The notes beneath the pieces were generated by a model, which worked only from the letters and a program-made list of their open reading frames with translations, was not told where the DNA came from and made no database searches. A stretch of DNA of 64,000 nucleotides from Takakia lepidozioides (Eukaryota > Streptophyta > Takakiopsida > Takakiales > Takakiaceae), in contig CM060731.1 of the NCBI GenBank assembly GCA_030704615.1, positions 58,758,756-58,822,755 of the forward strand, written 5' to 3'. The position numbers and the translations under genes were made by a program. Of this stretch, positions 44,608 through 54,905 are shown one piece after another. Numbering within the stretch: the first letter of the stretch is position 1; every line of letters begins with the position of its first letter.

Positions 44608-44780
44608 CTATCCTTCGCTCAGCCATATTGTTGAACACTCCCTGTCCACAAGGGTATTGTTCATAATGACATCTGCCACAATTCCAGCTTTGACGATGCA
44701 ACCATGGACCTCTTTGCCCTTCCCCAACAGGCTCGCACATGCACTACAAACGCAAACAACTGGTTGTGGCAAACTGGAAG
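44608..44780 (-). pseudogene. Captured PPR fragment
   Basis: The minus strand reads VCSACASLLGKGKEVHGCIVKAGIVADVIMNNTLVD, an L-type PPR of the local family, ending in RECSTIWLSE where the S repeat is out of frame. It lies wholly inside the CACTA element. Confidence 0.75.
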
Positions 44781-45588
44781 CAATATGTGTCAGAAGAAAC
44801 CACTTATACAAATCTACAGCTTACAGGCTGTCTCTATCCTCAAAATTGGTAGCACATCACCCGCTGCTATGACATATATTGCCCTAGACACACATTGCCC
44901 TAACTGCCATCCCCCAAGATGCTACCCCCACCAGACTTCTCTCACTTGGGTCCTTGCAAGGCTGACTTCCAGCTTTGACTCTGTGCATGGGGCCTATCGG
45001 ACAACATACACCAGCAAGCCCTCCCCCTATCCTGCATCAACTCATCTCAGTCTTATCAACTGCACAACGTATGATGGGAGTGAGTGCAACATGGGAAAGA
45101 ACCACAACACATGATGAACTGTAGGGAAGAAGCAACATCGTGCAAGTAAAGCAAATGATGAAGCAGAAAGACGAGGCAACATGGGAGAAGGGAAAATGGG
45201 GTCCAAGGGCTGAGAAGGTCAACTGGTCAACAATGAGGAACTGGCTCTAGAGCACTATGTTGATGATTAAAGGGAACAACAAATACATGTGGGGCATCGC
45301 AGCAAAGTGCATGCCAACGAGGGTCATAATAGTGCAAGAAAGACTCCACGGATGGTGGGCAGCCAAGGGCGATGCAGTGAGACAAGGCACTCATGGCAAG
45401 GGAGCTGCCAAGACAAAACTGTTGATTAGGCTACGGAGAAAAATGAAAGCACAAGATCAACTACGAGGAAAAGTAGCAATTCAAGCATGGGAGTTGCTGC
45501 TAAAACATGAGGAGGAAGACATAAAAGGTGAAGCATCAAGGGAACCAGTAGGAGATGAGGAAGATGGAGCACACTTTCTTGTCAAAGG

Positions 45589-46218
45589 TTGGCGGCGAAG
45601 AATGCAACCCAGCAATCAGAATGTGAGGCACCCGAGGCTGGACTGCTGCAAAGAGGTACAAAGACAGGAGCTGAGAATGAGATGTTGCATTTCGTTGAAG
45701 TTCCCCACACAAGGGCTGTTTGGCAAGCAAAACCCCAAGCAAGGATGAGAGGTGAATATGGGATAAAACCAGCAGCTGGGAGTGAGGAAAGACACAAGGA
45801 AGGGCAACAATACCTTGTCAAATCTGAGGGTGATGGCTGGAGAAAATTAAACAAGGACTGGAAGTATGGGAGCAGCAATCGCATGAAGAAAAATCTGCCT
45901 GAGAGGCTGAAGAGTGAAAGGGAGGAAGACAGGCACCTCGCTTATGAAAAGTGGAAGGGCAGGGTAGAAAACCTGATGCCTGAAATTGATGGGAGCTCGT
46001 GGGAGACTCTGCCAAGAAGACTCCAATCAGCTGTTGCCAACAATCGGACCAGTGAAAGATCGCCCTTGGCTGGCGCAACACCACAAAATAAGTGCAGCCC
46101 TGATAGCATGGTGAGTGGGGCACCAACAGAGCTAGAAAATGAGGGAGAAGGAGGAGACTTCCCTGCCAAGAAAGTCAATGCGGGCCTGCAGTGGCATGCA
46201 AGGAAAGGGACACCGTAA
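45589..46218 (+). other. Unrecognised charged open frame in the CACTA element
   Basis: 209 codons rich in Lys, Glu and Arg (EERHKEGQQYLVKSEGDGWRKL, LPERLKSEREEDRHLAYEKW) with degenerate internal repeats around WETLPRR, echoed in the next frame 46,191-46,430 (LWETLPRPK). No homology is recognised and the overlapping minus strand is open too. It could be part of a transposon protein or chance. Confidence 0.25.
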
Positions 46219-47394
46219 GTGTTGCCAACAGATGTAAATCAGTGCTCATTCATTCGAAAGCACCACGGGAGATGAAGGAAAAGACACCTGCAGGGACGTT
46301 GAAGCATAAAAGAGGAGAGCACTTCACTTGGGAGGAAAGTGAAGCATTGGAGAACGAGGCTGATGACTGGCAGTCTGAAAAGGAAAGGCGGTTGTGGGAA
46401 ACCCTGCCAAGACCCAAGACAACCATATAGAGAGAATCAAGCAGGTGGGAACTGCCCTTCATTGGGGTGGTGCAAACAAGAGCAAGACCAGAAGCTGAAC
46501 CACATGAGAAGATAGTGTGTCATCACCGATGGAGACCCTGGAAAATGCTCTGCCCAGGAGATGAAGAACATTAGGCAACTAGAAACGTGGGGGCTGAATA
46601 TGCTCTGCAGTCAACTTGGCTTGTTGAATGCTTGCATAAGAGATGAGGGGTTGTTGTCAGTACACGGCATTGAGTTCATCAAATCCTACAATAGCCCACC
46701 ATCGCTACCCACTGCTTACAAACTGCCACAAAAACAGTTTCACAGGACTTACAGATGATTGGTGGAAGGCAAGGCCCCTCGCCATGGGCCAGATTAATTG
46801 TATGTTGCAGCCCAGAACAACGACGGGAAGTCATCTAGGGCAGCAAACCCCATCTTGGCAGCGTCTTTGTGTGAGAGAAGTCAAGCTGAACCTGCTCATC
46901 ATATCGAGTGGGATGGACCAGATGTAAAGCTGCCAAGCCAACCACACTCATATTCGCACTCAAGCAACATAAGCTGGAGCCATTTTCAGATTATGAGTAC
47001 CCGTGTTTTAAGAATACTCCTTCTTCAACTTGCGGTGAACGGGCAGAAAACTTCACAATGTGCAGCAGATTAATGGACCAAGATGCGGAGCTGAATTGGG
47101 TATCCAGTTAGGCAATGCTGGTTTCAAAACCCCGTTCCATCCCTGCGTTTGAAGATCTGGCTTGAATGGGCACACTCCGGCAGTGGAAGGCTCACGAAGT
47201 AAGGAGTTTGGGCTGATATGCATGCTGACATGCCATGCCGGTGCAAAGAACAACGTTCTGAGTGGCGATTGTGATCTCAAAATCTGCCCCTGCATTCAAG
47301 CTGATTTCTCTCTCGAGCAGAACCGCCTTGTGGATGTTCCAGCCAGTGTCCAAAAACAGCTCAAGTGCAAGACAACAACATCAGCAAGGCATGA

Positions 47395-48265
47395 TTAGCT
47401 AAGCAAGGTAATGGTGGAGAGGCATTTGAACTCTCTGAACGTAATGTGGTCGGACTTCACCCCCTCCCACATCAACTGCTCATAGGTCTCCAAAACCTGC
47501 AATCCCCGCCCCTGTTGTGCATGTCCTGCGATCATCACTTTCCACGACACCACATTTCGCTCAGCCATATTGTTGAACACTCCCTATCTAGAAGGGTATT
47601 CATGTTCAGAATGACATCTACCACAATTCTAGCTTTGACGATGCAACCATGGACCTCTTTGCCCTTCTCCAACAGGCTCGCACATGCACTATAAACACAA
47701 ACAAACGTAATGTGCTCGGGCTTCACCCCCTAGACCCACATCATTTGCTCATAGGTCTCCAAAACCTGTAATCCCCGCCCATGTTGTGCATGTCCTGCGA
47801 TCATCACGTTCCACCACACCACATTTCGCTCAGCCATATTGTTAAACACTCCTTGTCCACAAGGGAATGCTCCCACGTTTGGCATACATGTCGACGAGGT
47901 ATTGTTACATCTGGTACAGTTCCAGCTTTGACAATGTCACGATGGACCTCTTTGCCCTTTACCAAGTCTCCAGGGCTGCCAGGTTTGCACATGCATTGCA
48001 AACACAAATGAACGTGACCCAGTCAGGCTGCACCTCTTCTCAACATTTGCTCATATGTCTCCAATGCCCTCATCCCGCACACATGCTGGCCATATCTTGC
48101 GAGATTCAGCGTGTTCCTTGAGACAACATCTTGTTCAGCCATGTTATCAAACTCTCCCTTCGCAACTTCATAGGTCTCCAAAGCCTCCATCCCACATCCC
48201 TACTGTGCATACCCTGCAAGCATCGCACTCCACGACACTACATCTCGGCAAAACTGGCTGAAATA
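47395..48265 (-). pseudogene. Captured PPR fragments, rearranged
   Basis: From right to left: an S/P piece near 48,250-48,150 in broken frames, then GKEVHRDIVKAGTVPDV (about 47,990-47,900), FVCVYSACASLLEKGKEVHGCIVKA (about 47,710-47,620) and FNNMAERNVVSWKVMIAGHAQQGRG (47,580-47,480). The block at 47,555-47,700 repeats that at 44,610-44,760, and the one at 47,825-48,010 is a third related copy. No frame is intact. Confidence 0.75.
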
Positions 48266-49087
48266 GCTCGAAGAAGAAGGTGCCCTCACCACATTGTCCT
48301 CTACCTTGTGTCATGACCCATTGCGGATTAGACTGACCATGAACCCAAGAAGACCTCTTGTGCGTGCTGCTTGTATCTCTAGTCAGGTAATGTGGGATTG
48401 GTTCGTAAGAACCACCACGGTGCAGCTGAGCGGGCAGAGATTAAAATATGGGTTGCTAAGACCAAGCTGATTCCCCCAAGAACCTTGTGATCATCAGGAA
48501 GAATACCAAATCATGGTACAAAGGGGAGCCAAGAGCCCACATTTGCACATAATGCGCCCTTGACGCCATAAACGCTTGCAACAACAGGACATGGGCCTCG
48601 ATTTGGTCTTCGTCCTTCTCGCATCACTTGTTCCTCTCTCTCTCAAGCCTCCATCCCTCTCTCAACACTTAGACAAATTCAGGCAAAGGACAAAGTTACT
48701 CTTCCACCCTTAGATCATTTTACATCTGACGATTAGAACAATCTCTACGAGCCACACAAGCCCTAAAATACATTAAAATATTCCACGTCATGAGCCATGT
48801 GGAGCACTTATAAAAATTCCATTTTTGAATAGGGTGTGCAATGAATGCCTAGTTGTTAAGAGTCGTTCTCTAGTGCTTAAAACCACTTGTAATTGTTGTT
48901 TAAAAAAAAAAAACACATTTACGTAATTGAATTAAATCGCCGCAAATATTGTGCCGACTGCGGAGTCATTGATGCAACTTCTATCCGCCATTAGAAATGT
49001 GAATTTATCCATTACGACTGTGCAGTAGTAACAAACATCTCAAAGTTGTTCCCTCAGTGGTTTTGGACATACAGTCGATTCGGAAAA
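48266..49087. other. CACTA right end, non-coding
   Basis: AT-rich with an A-run near 48,901-48,913; no gene found. Confidence 0.4.
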
Positions 49088-49106
49088 GACACGAATGCTT
49101 CTAGTG

Positions 49107-49850
49107 TGGGCCTCTCCATGCCCGTGCTTGCCACAATGCCCACACTGCAACTGTGCAGGCTGTGCATGTGCCAGCCCTTTGCCTCCCTCTGGGCAATCCT
49201 TCTTGACATGGGGTCCTCCGCATGTCCAGCACACCACATCCGCCCGTTGTTGGCCAGCAAATGAAGGGAGAGACCCCTGCATCTGAGGTCCTATCTGCCC
49301 TTCCTTGAGCTTCACCTGAGCCCCCTTGTTGCCTTGAGCACGTTGAGGTAGTGGTTGGCTAGGAGCACCACTACCCCGTGGTGTCTCCTTAGCAAATCCT
49401 ACCATGACCACTCGTTCCTCCACCATGTTGAGCTCTATCCGCTCTGCAGCAAAAACATATTTGCTAAGGTGGGTTGAGCCGCTTGTAGGAGAGTTGCATC
49501 CCGCACCCTTCTCCTCAGCTCCTTGTCCAATATCCCATACCAGAATTGGACTGCCTGAGCTTCCGTAACCCCTTGAGTTACATTTATCAAGCGCCTCATG
49601 CGAGTGAAAGCCTCCCTCAGGCTCTCAGTCGGCTTCCGTTGGAACTCTTGCAAGCTTCACAACTTCTCTGTCCTCACCCCTCGGTAGTTACCTCTCAACT
49701 CTTCGAAGAACTCCACGACAGGGTTGGAGGCAGGCACGGGTACTAGTGCTGGTGCGGTAGTGGCTTGGGTGGACGTCGTAGCTACTGTACCACCAGTCCC
49801 ATTAGTCCCACTGCTGCTTGCTGAAGATCGACGCTCCACGACATTGGCAC
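49107..49850 (-). pseudogene. gag of the second methyltransferase-family copy
   Basis: Minus-strand pieces match the first copy: EFFEELRGNYRGVRTEKL (about 49,710-49,660), EFQRKPTESLREAFTRMRRLINVTQG, then VEERVVMVGFAKETP and zinc knuckles CWTCGGPHVKKDC and CGHCGKHGHGEA near 49,250-49,110. A break near 49,440 divides the frames. It is cut on the 3' side by the CACTA insertion. Confidence 0.82.
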
Positions 49851-49974
49851 ATCTGCGTTCCTTTTCGGCTGTTTGACTCTCCTAATCGGTAATTTGACTT
49901 CTATTGGCTCATGCAGCCAGTCAGAGCCTCGCAGAATCTGTCCCCAAAATTCTCTTACCCAAGGAACCCCTAGG

Positions 49975-50054
49975 GCGCATTATGGCTCCTAGTTCGTCCC
50001 TAGGTCTTGGCCTACCGACCTTGCTCTACTGACTCACTAGGAGCCATAATGCGC
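49975..50054. repeat. 18-bp perfect inverted repeat
   Basis: GCGCATTATGGCTCCTAG (49,975-49,992) and its exact complement (50,037-50,054) with a 44-nt loop. It sits just outside the truncated end of the retroelement copy. Confidence 0.8.
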
Positions 50055-50063
50055 CATAGGGCG

Positions 50064-50405
50064 CGTTCTCTAGTACATAACCGGCTGTTTTTGAAATCTC
50101 GATGATGTGTCTTGCCCCTAGTGGATGGGAGTCGGCGATAACCCTTGACCTTCTTCCCAATTTCCCACCTCCTCAACCTACGACTAGGTAGAATGCCGAG
50201 ATCTGATTGGGCCAGCTGTATCCATAAGCCCCCTCCTCGACCTGATTGGCCCAACCGTATCCATAACTGGCTGTTTTGGGAATCTCGATGACGTGTCTGG
50301 CCTCTAGTGGCTGAGAGCAGCTTGGGTTATGGGCGATAACCCTCTACCTTCTTCCCAATTTCCCACCTCCTCAACCCGCCACTAGGTAGAGCGCTGAGAC
50401 GTGAT
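50064..50405. repeat. Direct repeat, period about 195 bp
   Basis: The block 50,064-50,230 (CATAACCGGCTGTTTTTG, GGCGATAACCCTTGACCTTC, CACTAGGTAGA-like text, GATTGGGCC) is repeated with changes at 50,262-50,405. Further palindromes follow: ACATAGCCGG/CCGGCTATGT near 50,437-50,456 and AGCAGGTCA/TGACCTGCT near 50,541-50,563. Confidence 0.75.
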
Positions 50406-50871
50406 TGGGCCGGTCATCTCATGTCACATAGCCGGTGAGAAGGAGCCGGCTATGTTACTCGGGAGCGTCGAGCCAGTCACAGCGACCTGCTACTGCCCGT
50501 AGTGGTCGCGCTCGGTAATGTCACTGTCGCTAAGGATGGAGCAGGTCATAAAGTGACCTGCTGAGTAGGTCTTTCAGCCCTCTCACATCATAAAGGACAC
50601 ACGAAGGACACACGAAGGACACAAAATACGAGATGAAAAGAAGGCGCTACAGGAAATAGCAGGCCTCCTCGTACGCAATCAAAACCTGCCACGTCAGCGT
50701 GATGCGCACGGCAGTGCGTTACGTAGTCCGTAGCGTGCCCCGGTGGGGCCCCGTTTTTCTGGTTTATGTCACTGACACGGGATTTTTCCGTTTCCGTGGC
50801 TGATAGCGGCCGCGGTGGGGATGCTCGAAAAGAAGAGTACAAAAGTACATACAAGGTACTTGTAAGAAGAG

Positions 50872-50879
50872 TATATATA
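50872..50879 (+). promoter_or_regulatory. TATA box of the terpene synthase-like gene
   Basis: TATATATA preceded by AAGAAGAG and followed by GGTGACTCC, about 130 bp before the ATG at 51,006. A CCACGTCAG bZIP-type site lies at about 50,690. Confidence 0.55.
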
Positions 50880-51005
50880 AGGTGACTCCGCAGTCGAGTG
50901 AGCCCATCAAGAGCTCCAACACAAGGCTTCCCTCTCCATCGCTCTGCGGCCCGCGCGCATTCTAGCTTCTTCTCTAACTGTACTAGCTGCAGGGAGGACT
51001 GCAGA

Positions 51006-52316
51006 ATGGCTCTTCAGCTCCAGAATGGCGTGTCCCTTTATTGCCGAAGTGGTGGCCCTACCTTCTTCCCTCGCTCCCTCCCTATAACTTCTGCATTTCA
51101 GAAGCGCCCAGTCTTCTCTTCTCCTGTCAAATACTGGTCTAATTCCCTTCTGGTACGATGCACGGCTAGCAGGCTAGAACTGCAACAATCTGAACATCTA
51201 GCAGTTAAGAATCCCACGAACGATGAGATCCAGCTTCCACCTCTCGTCTCTTCCTTGATCAGCGGCCTCCCACCTCGACAGCAGAGCATGTTTCATGTTG
51301 AAGCCCAAGAACGCCTTCTAAAAATAGCACGGCACTGGCAGGTCAAGTCGTTTGAATTGTCGTCTGGGCGTCTCGTGTTGCAGCTTTGTTTTCAGCGGAG
51401 CTGTCAGTTGTGATCGTCTTGTAGCCATCTCTATGGTGTTCGCCCTCGGGTTCATGTTGGATGATCTTCTCGTTGATTCGCCAAACGACTTGTCCCCCGA
51501 GGAGTATGGCATCGATCGCAGCATCCGTGAGAGCCCTCACAAAATCGGATCTAGTTCCTCCACAACTTGGACCTCCTCTTCATGCAACAAGAGCCTCCGT
51601 GCGATCCCACCCCGATCGAGGGGATAACGTGGGAATTGGGTCAGGACACGAGACGCATGTCCACCCCGGGATGGTTCAATACTTTTACAGACGCTATGCT
51701 CGAGCACCACAGTGTCCCTTGCCAGCCATGTCGACGTTCTAGGCGACCGCTTTAAATATAATTTGAAAGAAAACTTGAGACTTTCACCCAAATGCGCGGC
51801 TGGAACTCAGGAGCCTTGTTTAGTGTGAATCTCGTGGAGTTTGGCAAGAACGTCTTTCTTCCAGACGAGATTCGTGCGCAAAGCACTTTGCAACAGCTGA
51901 CCAATGCGGCCGTCATTGAGTCCACTATTGTCAACGATATTTTCTCCTACCCCATGGAGGTGCACGAGAAAGTCAATCCGCGCAATCTAATCAAGGTGGT
52001 GATGGAATCTGAAGGCACACTGCTACCCCAAGCTGCGTGGAGAGCCGTCGACTTGGCGAACTCCTACACTCGCCTCGTTTTGGAGCTGGAGACGCAGTTG
52101 GCCGTGTTGGACGCGCAGCCTTGCGCCTTTGCTGTGCGCCGCTACGTGGAAGGTGTGAAGGAGCTCATGTCTGGCAACATTCACTGGAGCAGCCTGGACA
52201 AGCGCTACCGGCACCCCGACTCAGTTTTCCCAGAGCTCAGGGCCATCACCAATGTCTATCACCAACTGCAATGTTCAGACTTAGAACGTGATCAGATGCA
52301 GCTGCATCAACTTTGA
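51006..52316 (+). pseudogene. Class I terpene synthase, microbial-like type; frame disturbed
   Basis: The N-terminal frame from ATG 51,006 (MALQLQNGVS) has a Ser/Arg-rich leader compatible with plastid targeting, then LPPLVSSLISGLPPR...AQERLLKIARHW. A second frame holds the Asp-rich metal motif, GFMLDDLLVDSP (about 51,445-51,482); a third has MSTPGWFNTFTDAM. The last frame (51,762-52,316) has LVEFGKNVFLPDEIR and the NSE motif NDIFSYPME (about 51,936-51,962), with both metal sites present. A 61-nt intron (51,347-51,407) would join the first two frames, but the shifts near 51,550 and 51,745 lack good splice sites. Such enzymes ionise prenyl diphosphates to make mono- or sesquiterpenes. It is probably a recent pseudogene; an intron-containing gene is possible. 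Confidence 0.65.
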
Positions 52317-53309
52317 TATATTTTACCCATCACTGAGTCACAATGTCGACCATATATGTTCCTCATATATATGTCGGCATGCTTGATCTGCACAGGACTT
52401 GATATATTTTCATGTATATATGTCATAATGTAATGCAACTGGCGTTACTCATAGCACCGTTTGTCTATATTAGAATTCTATAACGATTTGGAATCTGCAT
52501 ATATGATGCTGCTGCTTTTGATCTGCCATCTCATGTTTTGGAAACGAAAGAGAAAAAGGTGGTGCAAAGAAAATTCCTGGATCCAATCTGAGTGACCTTC
52601 TCTGGCGACTGTAACTCAATTAAAGACTCGGTTCCTCTCCTTCCCTGACCAAAAGAAGCTCTACTGTGGGCCCTCCTCATTTGAAAAGAACTTAGAATTG
52701 CTTGATTCAACCAGAGAATAAGAACAGAAAGAGTGTACATAGGGCAGTCCTATTGCTGAGGGCCTGACCTGGGCCTGACAATTGATTGAAGTGACTTCGG
52801 GCCTACTAGCCTTTCAGATCACCTGGAGTGTGGGATGTGAACTTCATCAATGCTGTTCACTCCAGGCATCATATTTACAAGGATGCCAATTATCCCTTCG
52901 TTGCGTGACTGCAAGTACCATCAGACCACATGGTCCCATCTGTGTGGGAATGGACTCGACGATTTCTAGCATATATCTTATGTAAACAGAGACCTTTGTA
53001 TAAATACTGAAACAGATTGTTTACTTGCACGAGTATAGGGGAGTGGGGCTGAGGAACATTTCTTCTTGCACTATCCACTCTATTATGAAATCGGGGCCTG
53101 CTACTACGACCTGTTCAGAGACAGCCAATCCCTTACAGAGGTCTTGCTTTCATCATGAGGATCAGTTATACCTGGCTGCATATCTATGTATGAAGCTCTC
53201 AACCTTTGCAAATCTCCTGATTCCGAACAGAGGTTTTTGGGCTGCTTGTAGAGGGCCCCTGACTTTCTTGTTTCCTGTTTTCTTGGTCCCATAAGCTTTT
53301 CAGCTTCCT
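52317..53309. other. Downstream region of the terpene synthase, no gene found
   Basis: AT-rich with TATATATG repeats at 52,350-52,430 that may hold transcript-end signals. No supported coding region. Confidence 0.4.
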
Positions 53310-53830
53310 GTGAACATAAAGCAGAGGATCAACTCTGAAGTAGGAAAAACCAAGATTTGCCGCATTATTAGGCATGCCTTGGATTACGATTCTGCAGTGC
53401 GTGTTGACAACTCCAACCAGGCTAAGTCTCTAGATCCATTCAAGTGGTGGTGCTCAAATGCTCCAAAACAGCTCATGTGGCTGTTCAGGGTGAATTTGGC
53501 ATTCCTCCCTTGAGCTCCCGACACGATGAATTCAAGGTCAGATGGTGGGGTCAGCTGCAACGTACGTATGACTAATATCAGATGAAAGCAAACAGATGCA
53601 GAGAGGAAAGGGGGATTGCAAATTCCCACTGTGTGCGCAGAAGACAAAATCCACTTTCTGATTCATTGTCCTGGGTACTCTCACCAGAGAGACACCCTCT
53701 TCAAATCCATCAAGGGATTTGTTCCTGTACCTCTGTTTACCAACTTCGAAAATCTCAAGGCTTGTTTGCCTGCGTGGAAAGGGTCTTATATCATGCAATC
53801 ATGCAATCATGCTGCGACTAATGCCAAAAT
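53310..53830 (+). pseudogene. Tail of a non-LTR-type reverse transcriptase protein (zinc-binding end)
   Basis: In the plus frame from 53,616 the text AEDKIHFLIHCPGYSHQRDTLF has the pattern EDxIHFLxxCPxYxxxRxxLF found at the C-terminus of many non-LTR retrotransposon polyproteins; the preceding frame 53,310-53,513 (KWWCSNAPKQLMWLF) may be the upstream part. No catalytic region remains. Confidence 0.45.
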
Positions 53831-54905
53831 CTGCAGATGTTACATACAACAATAGATCCCAACCCAGGCCCAACCAAGGCCAATTAGCAAACACCTGTTA
53901 ATTCCAAAACATGGCCCTGAACTGAAGCAAGCGACAAGAGCTCCCCACAGTCCAAATTTCTGATCCGACTCAATAACACGGTTTTTGCTGCTGTCACATG
54001 GTCACATGGTCACATGATGTCTGGTAAGGGTGGTAGCAGCTACAGGGGTAAGGTGCGATGTACAAAACGTTTTGGAACTGGGGCAGCAGCCTAACAATAT
54101 GAGGGCCTACAGATTGGTTGCAAGCTTTGAGGATGAGATGGCTAGTGAAGATGTTAGACCAGCTCCGGTGTATCTTTGGGTGTTGCTAGAGAGAGGATCA
54201 GATGACCTTGCTGAGATGGTGCTCGATGTGCTTAAAGTTCTGGATAGAGGACTTCCGTCAGGAGTTACATAGTTCAGAATCGCAGGTGCCACTTCGACAC
54301 AGACTTATAGAGGGCGGGTACCTTTGATGACCCTCCTTCGACAGCACTGCTGTGCGGCCCATTCACAAAGCCAATTCAGTTTCTTGCTTGGACAACATTA
54401 GAAGCAGCTGTGGATATCAACTGATGGACGTACAAGTTGAGGTTCCGGTGATTCGGAACATAACCTTCTTGGTTGCCCTGTTGCTAACTTGTGAGGATGT
54501 CATGCAACTCACTGTAGGTCTGTTCTGGATCACATTGAGATGATGAAATCACTTCATACTGCCTCTTCTGATCTCATTTGGCCGTTTTTCTTGAGCACAG
54601 GATGTGCATCATCAATCTGAAAAAGGCTCATCCCTCTTCACTCCTCGTGGTAAATGTTTGTAGCAGGTGTCAACGTGTATCATCCACCACTACCATGGAG
54701 AACCACCACTGAACTACCCAGCCTTCCCTAATCTCTGGGCTTTCCTTTGTTTCATAATTCAGTGACCCTCCAACCCCAGTAACGTCATACCTGCTTGGCC
54801 TTTGCACTCTGGGGAAGTTCTGAGCATGAAGATCCATCTACCGTTTTCTTTGAGTTATAACAAGAAGTTATCAAGTCTCCACCTTCCCCTCCAAAGCAAC
54901 ACACT
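53831..54905. other. Intergenic, 3' side of the PPR gene
   Basis: No coding region is supported. GGTCACATG repeats three times at 53,999-54,017. The PPR transcript (minus) would end in this stretch. Confidence 0.4.

Larger units (their letters stand above)
42667..49106. mobile_element. CACTA (En/Spm-type) DNA transposon, apparently non-autonomous, carrying PPR fragments
   Basis: Terminal inverted repeats of 19 bp, CACTAGAAGCATTCGTGTC (42,667-42,685) and its complement ending TAGTG (49,088-49,106), are perfect. A weaker subterminal match (ACCACTG-GG-AACAACT) continues inward. TGG flanks both ends (42,664-42,666 and 49,107-49,109), the 3-bp duplication typical of the superfamily. Joining the flanks recreates gag sequence like the first copy (GATGCAA...TAACACTGG/GCCTCTCCATGCCC). 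No transposase was recognised. Inside are a ~560-bp duplication, a Lys/Glu-rich frame and minus-strand PPR fragments. Confidence 0.88.
38975..49850 (-). mobile_element. Second, degenerate copy of the methyltransferase-family element
   Basis: Same strand and end structure as the first copy: A1' - B' - AC - A2' - polypurine tract - PHD/integrase - linker - protease - gag. Deletions removed RNase H and most of the RT (joined at about 41,690), the whole methyltransferase (joined at about 42,172) and the gag C-terminus (joined near 42,643). Gag is split by a CACTA element. The 5' end is missing; similarity ends near 49,850. The repeat B' differs clearly from B, so it belongs to another subfamily or is old. 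Confidence 0.82.
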
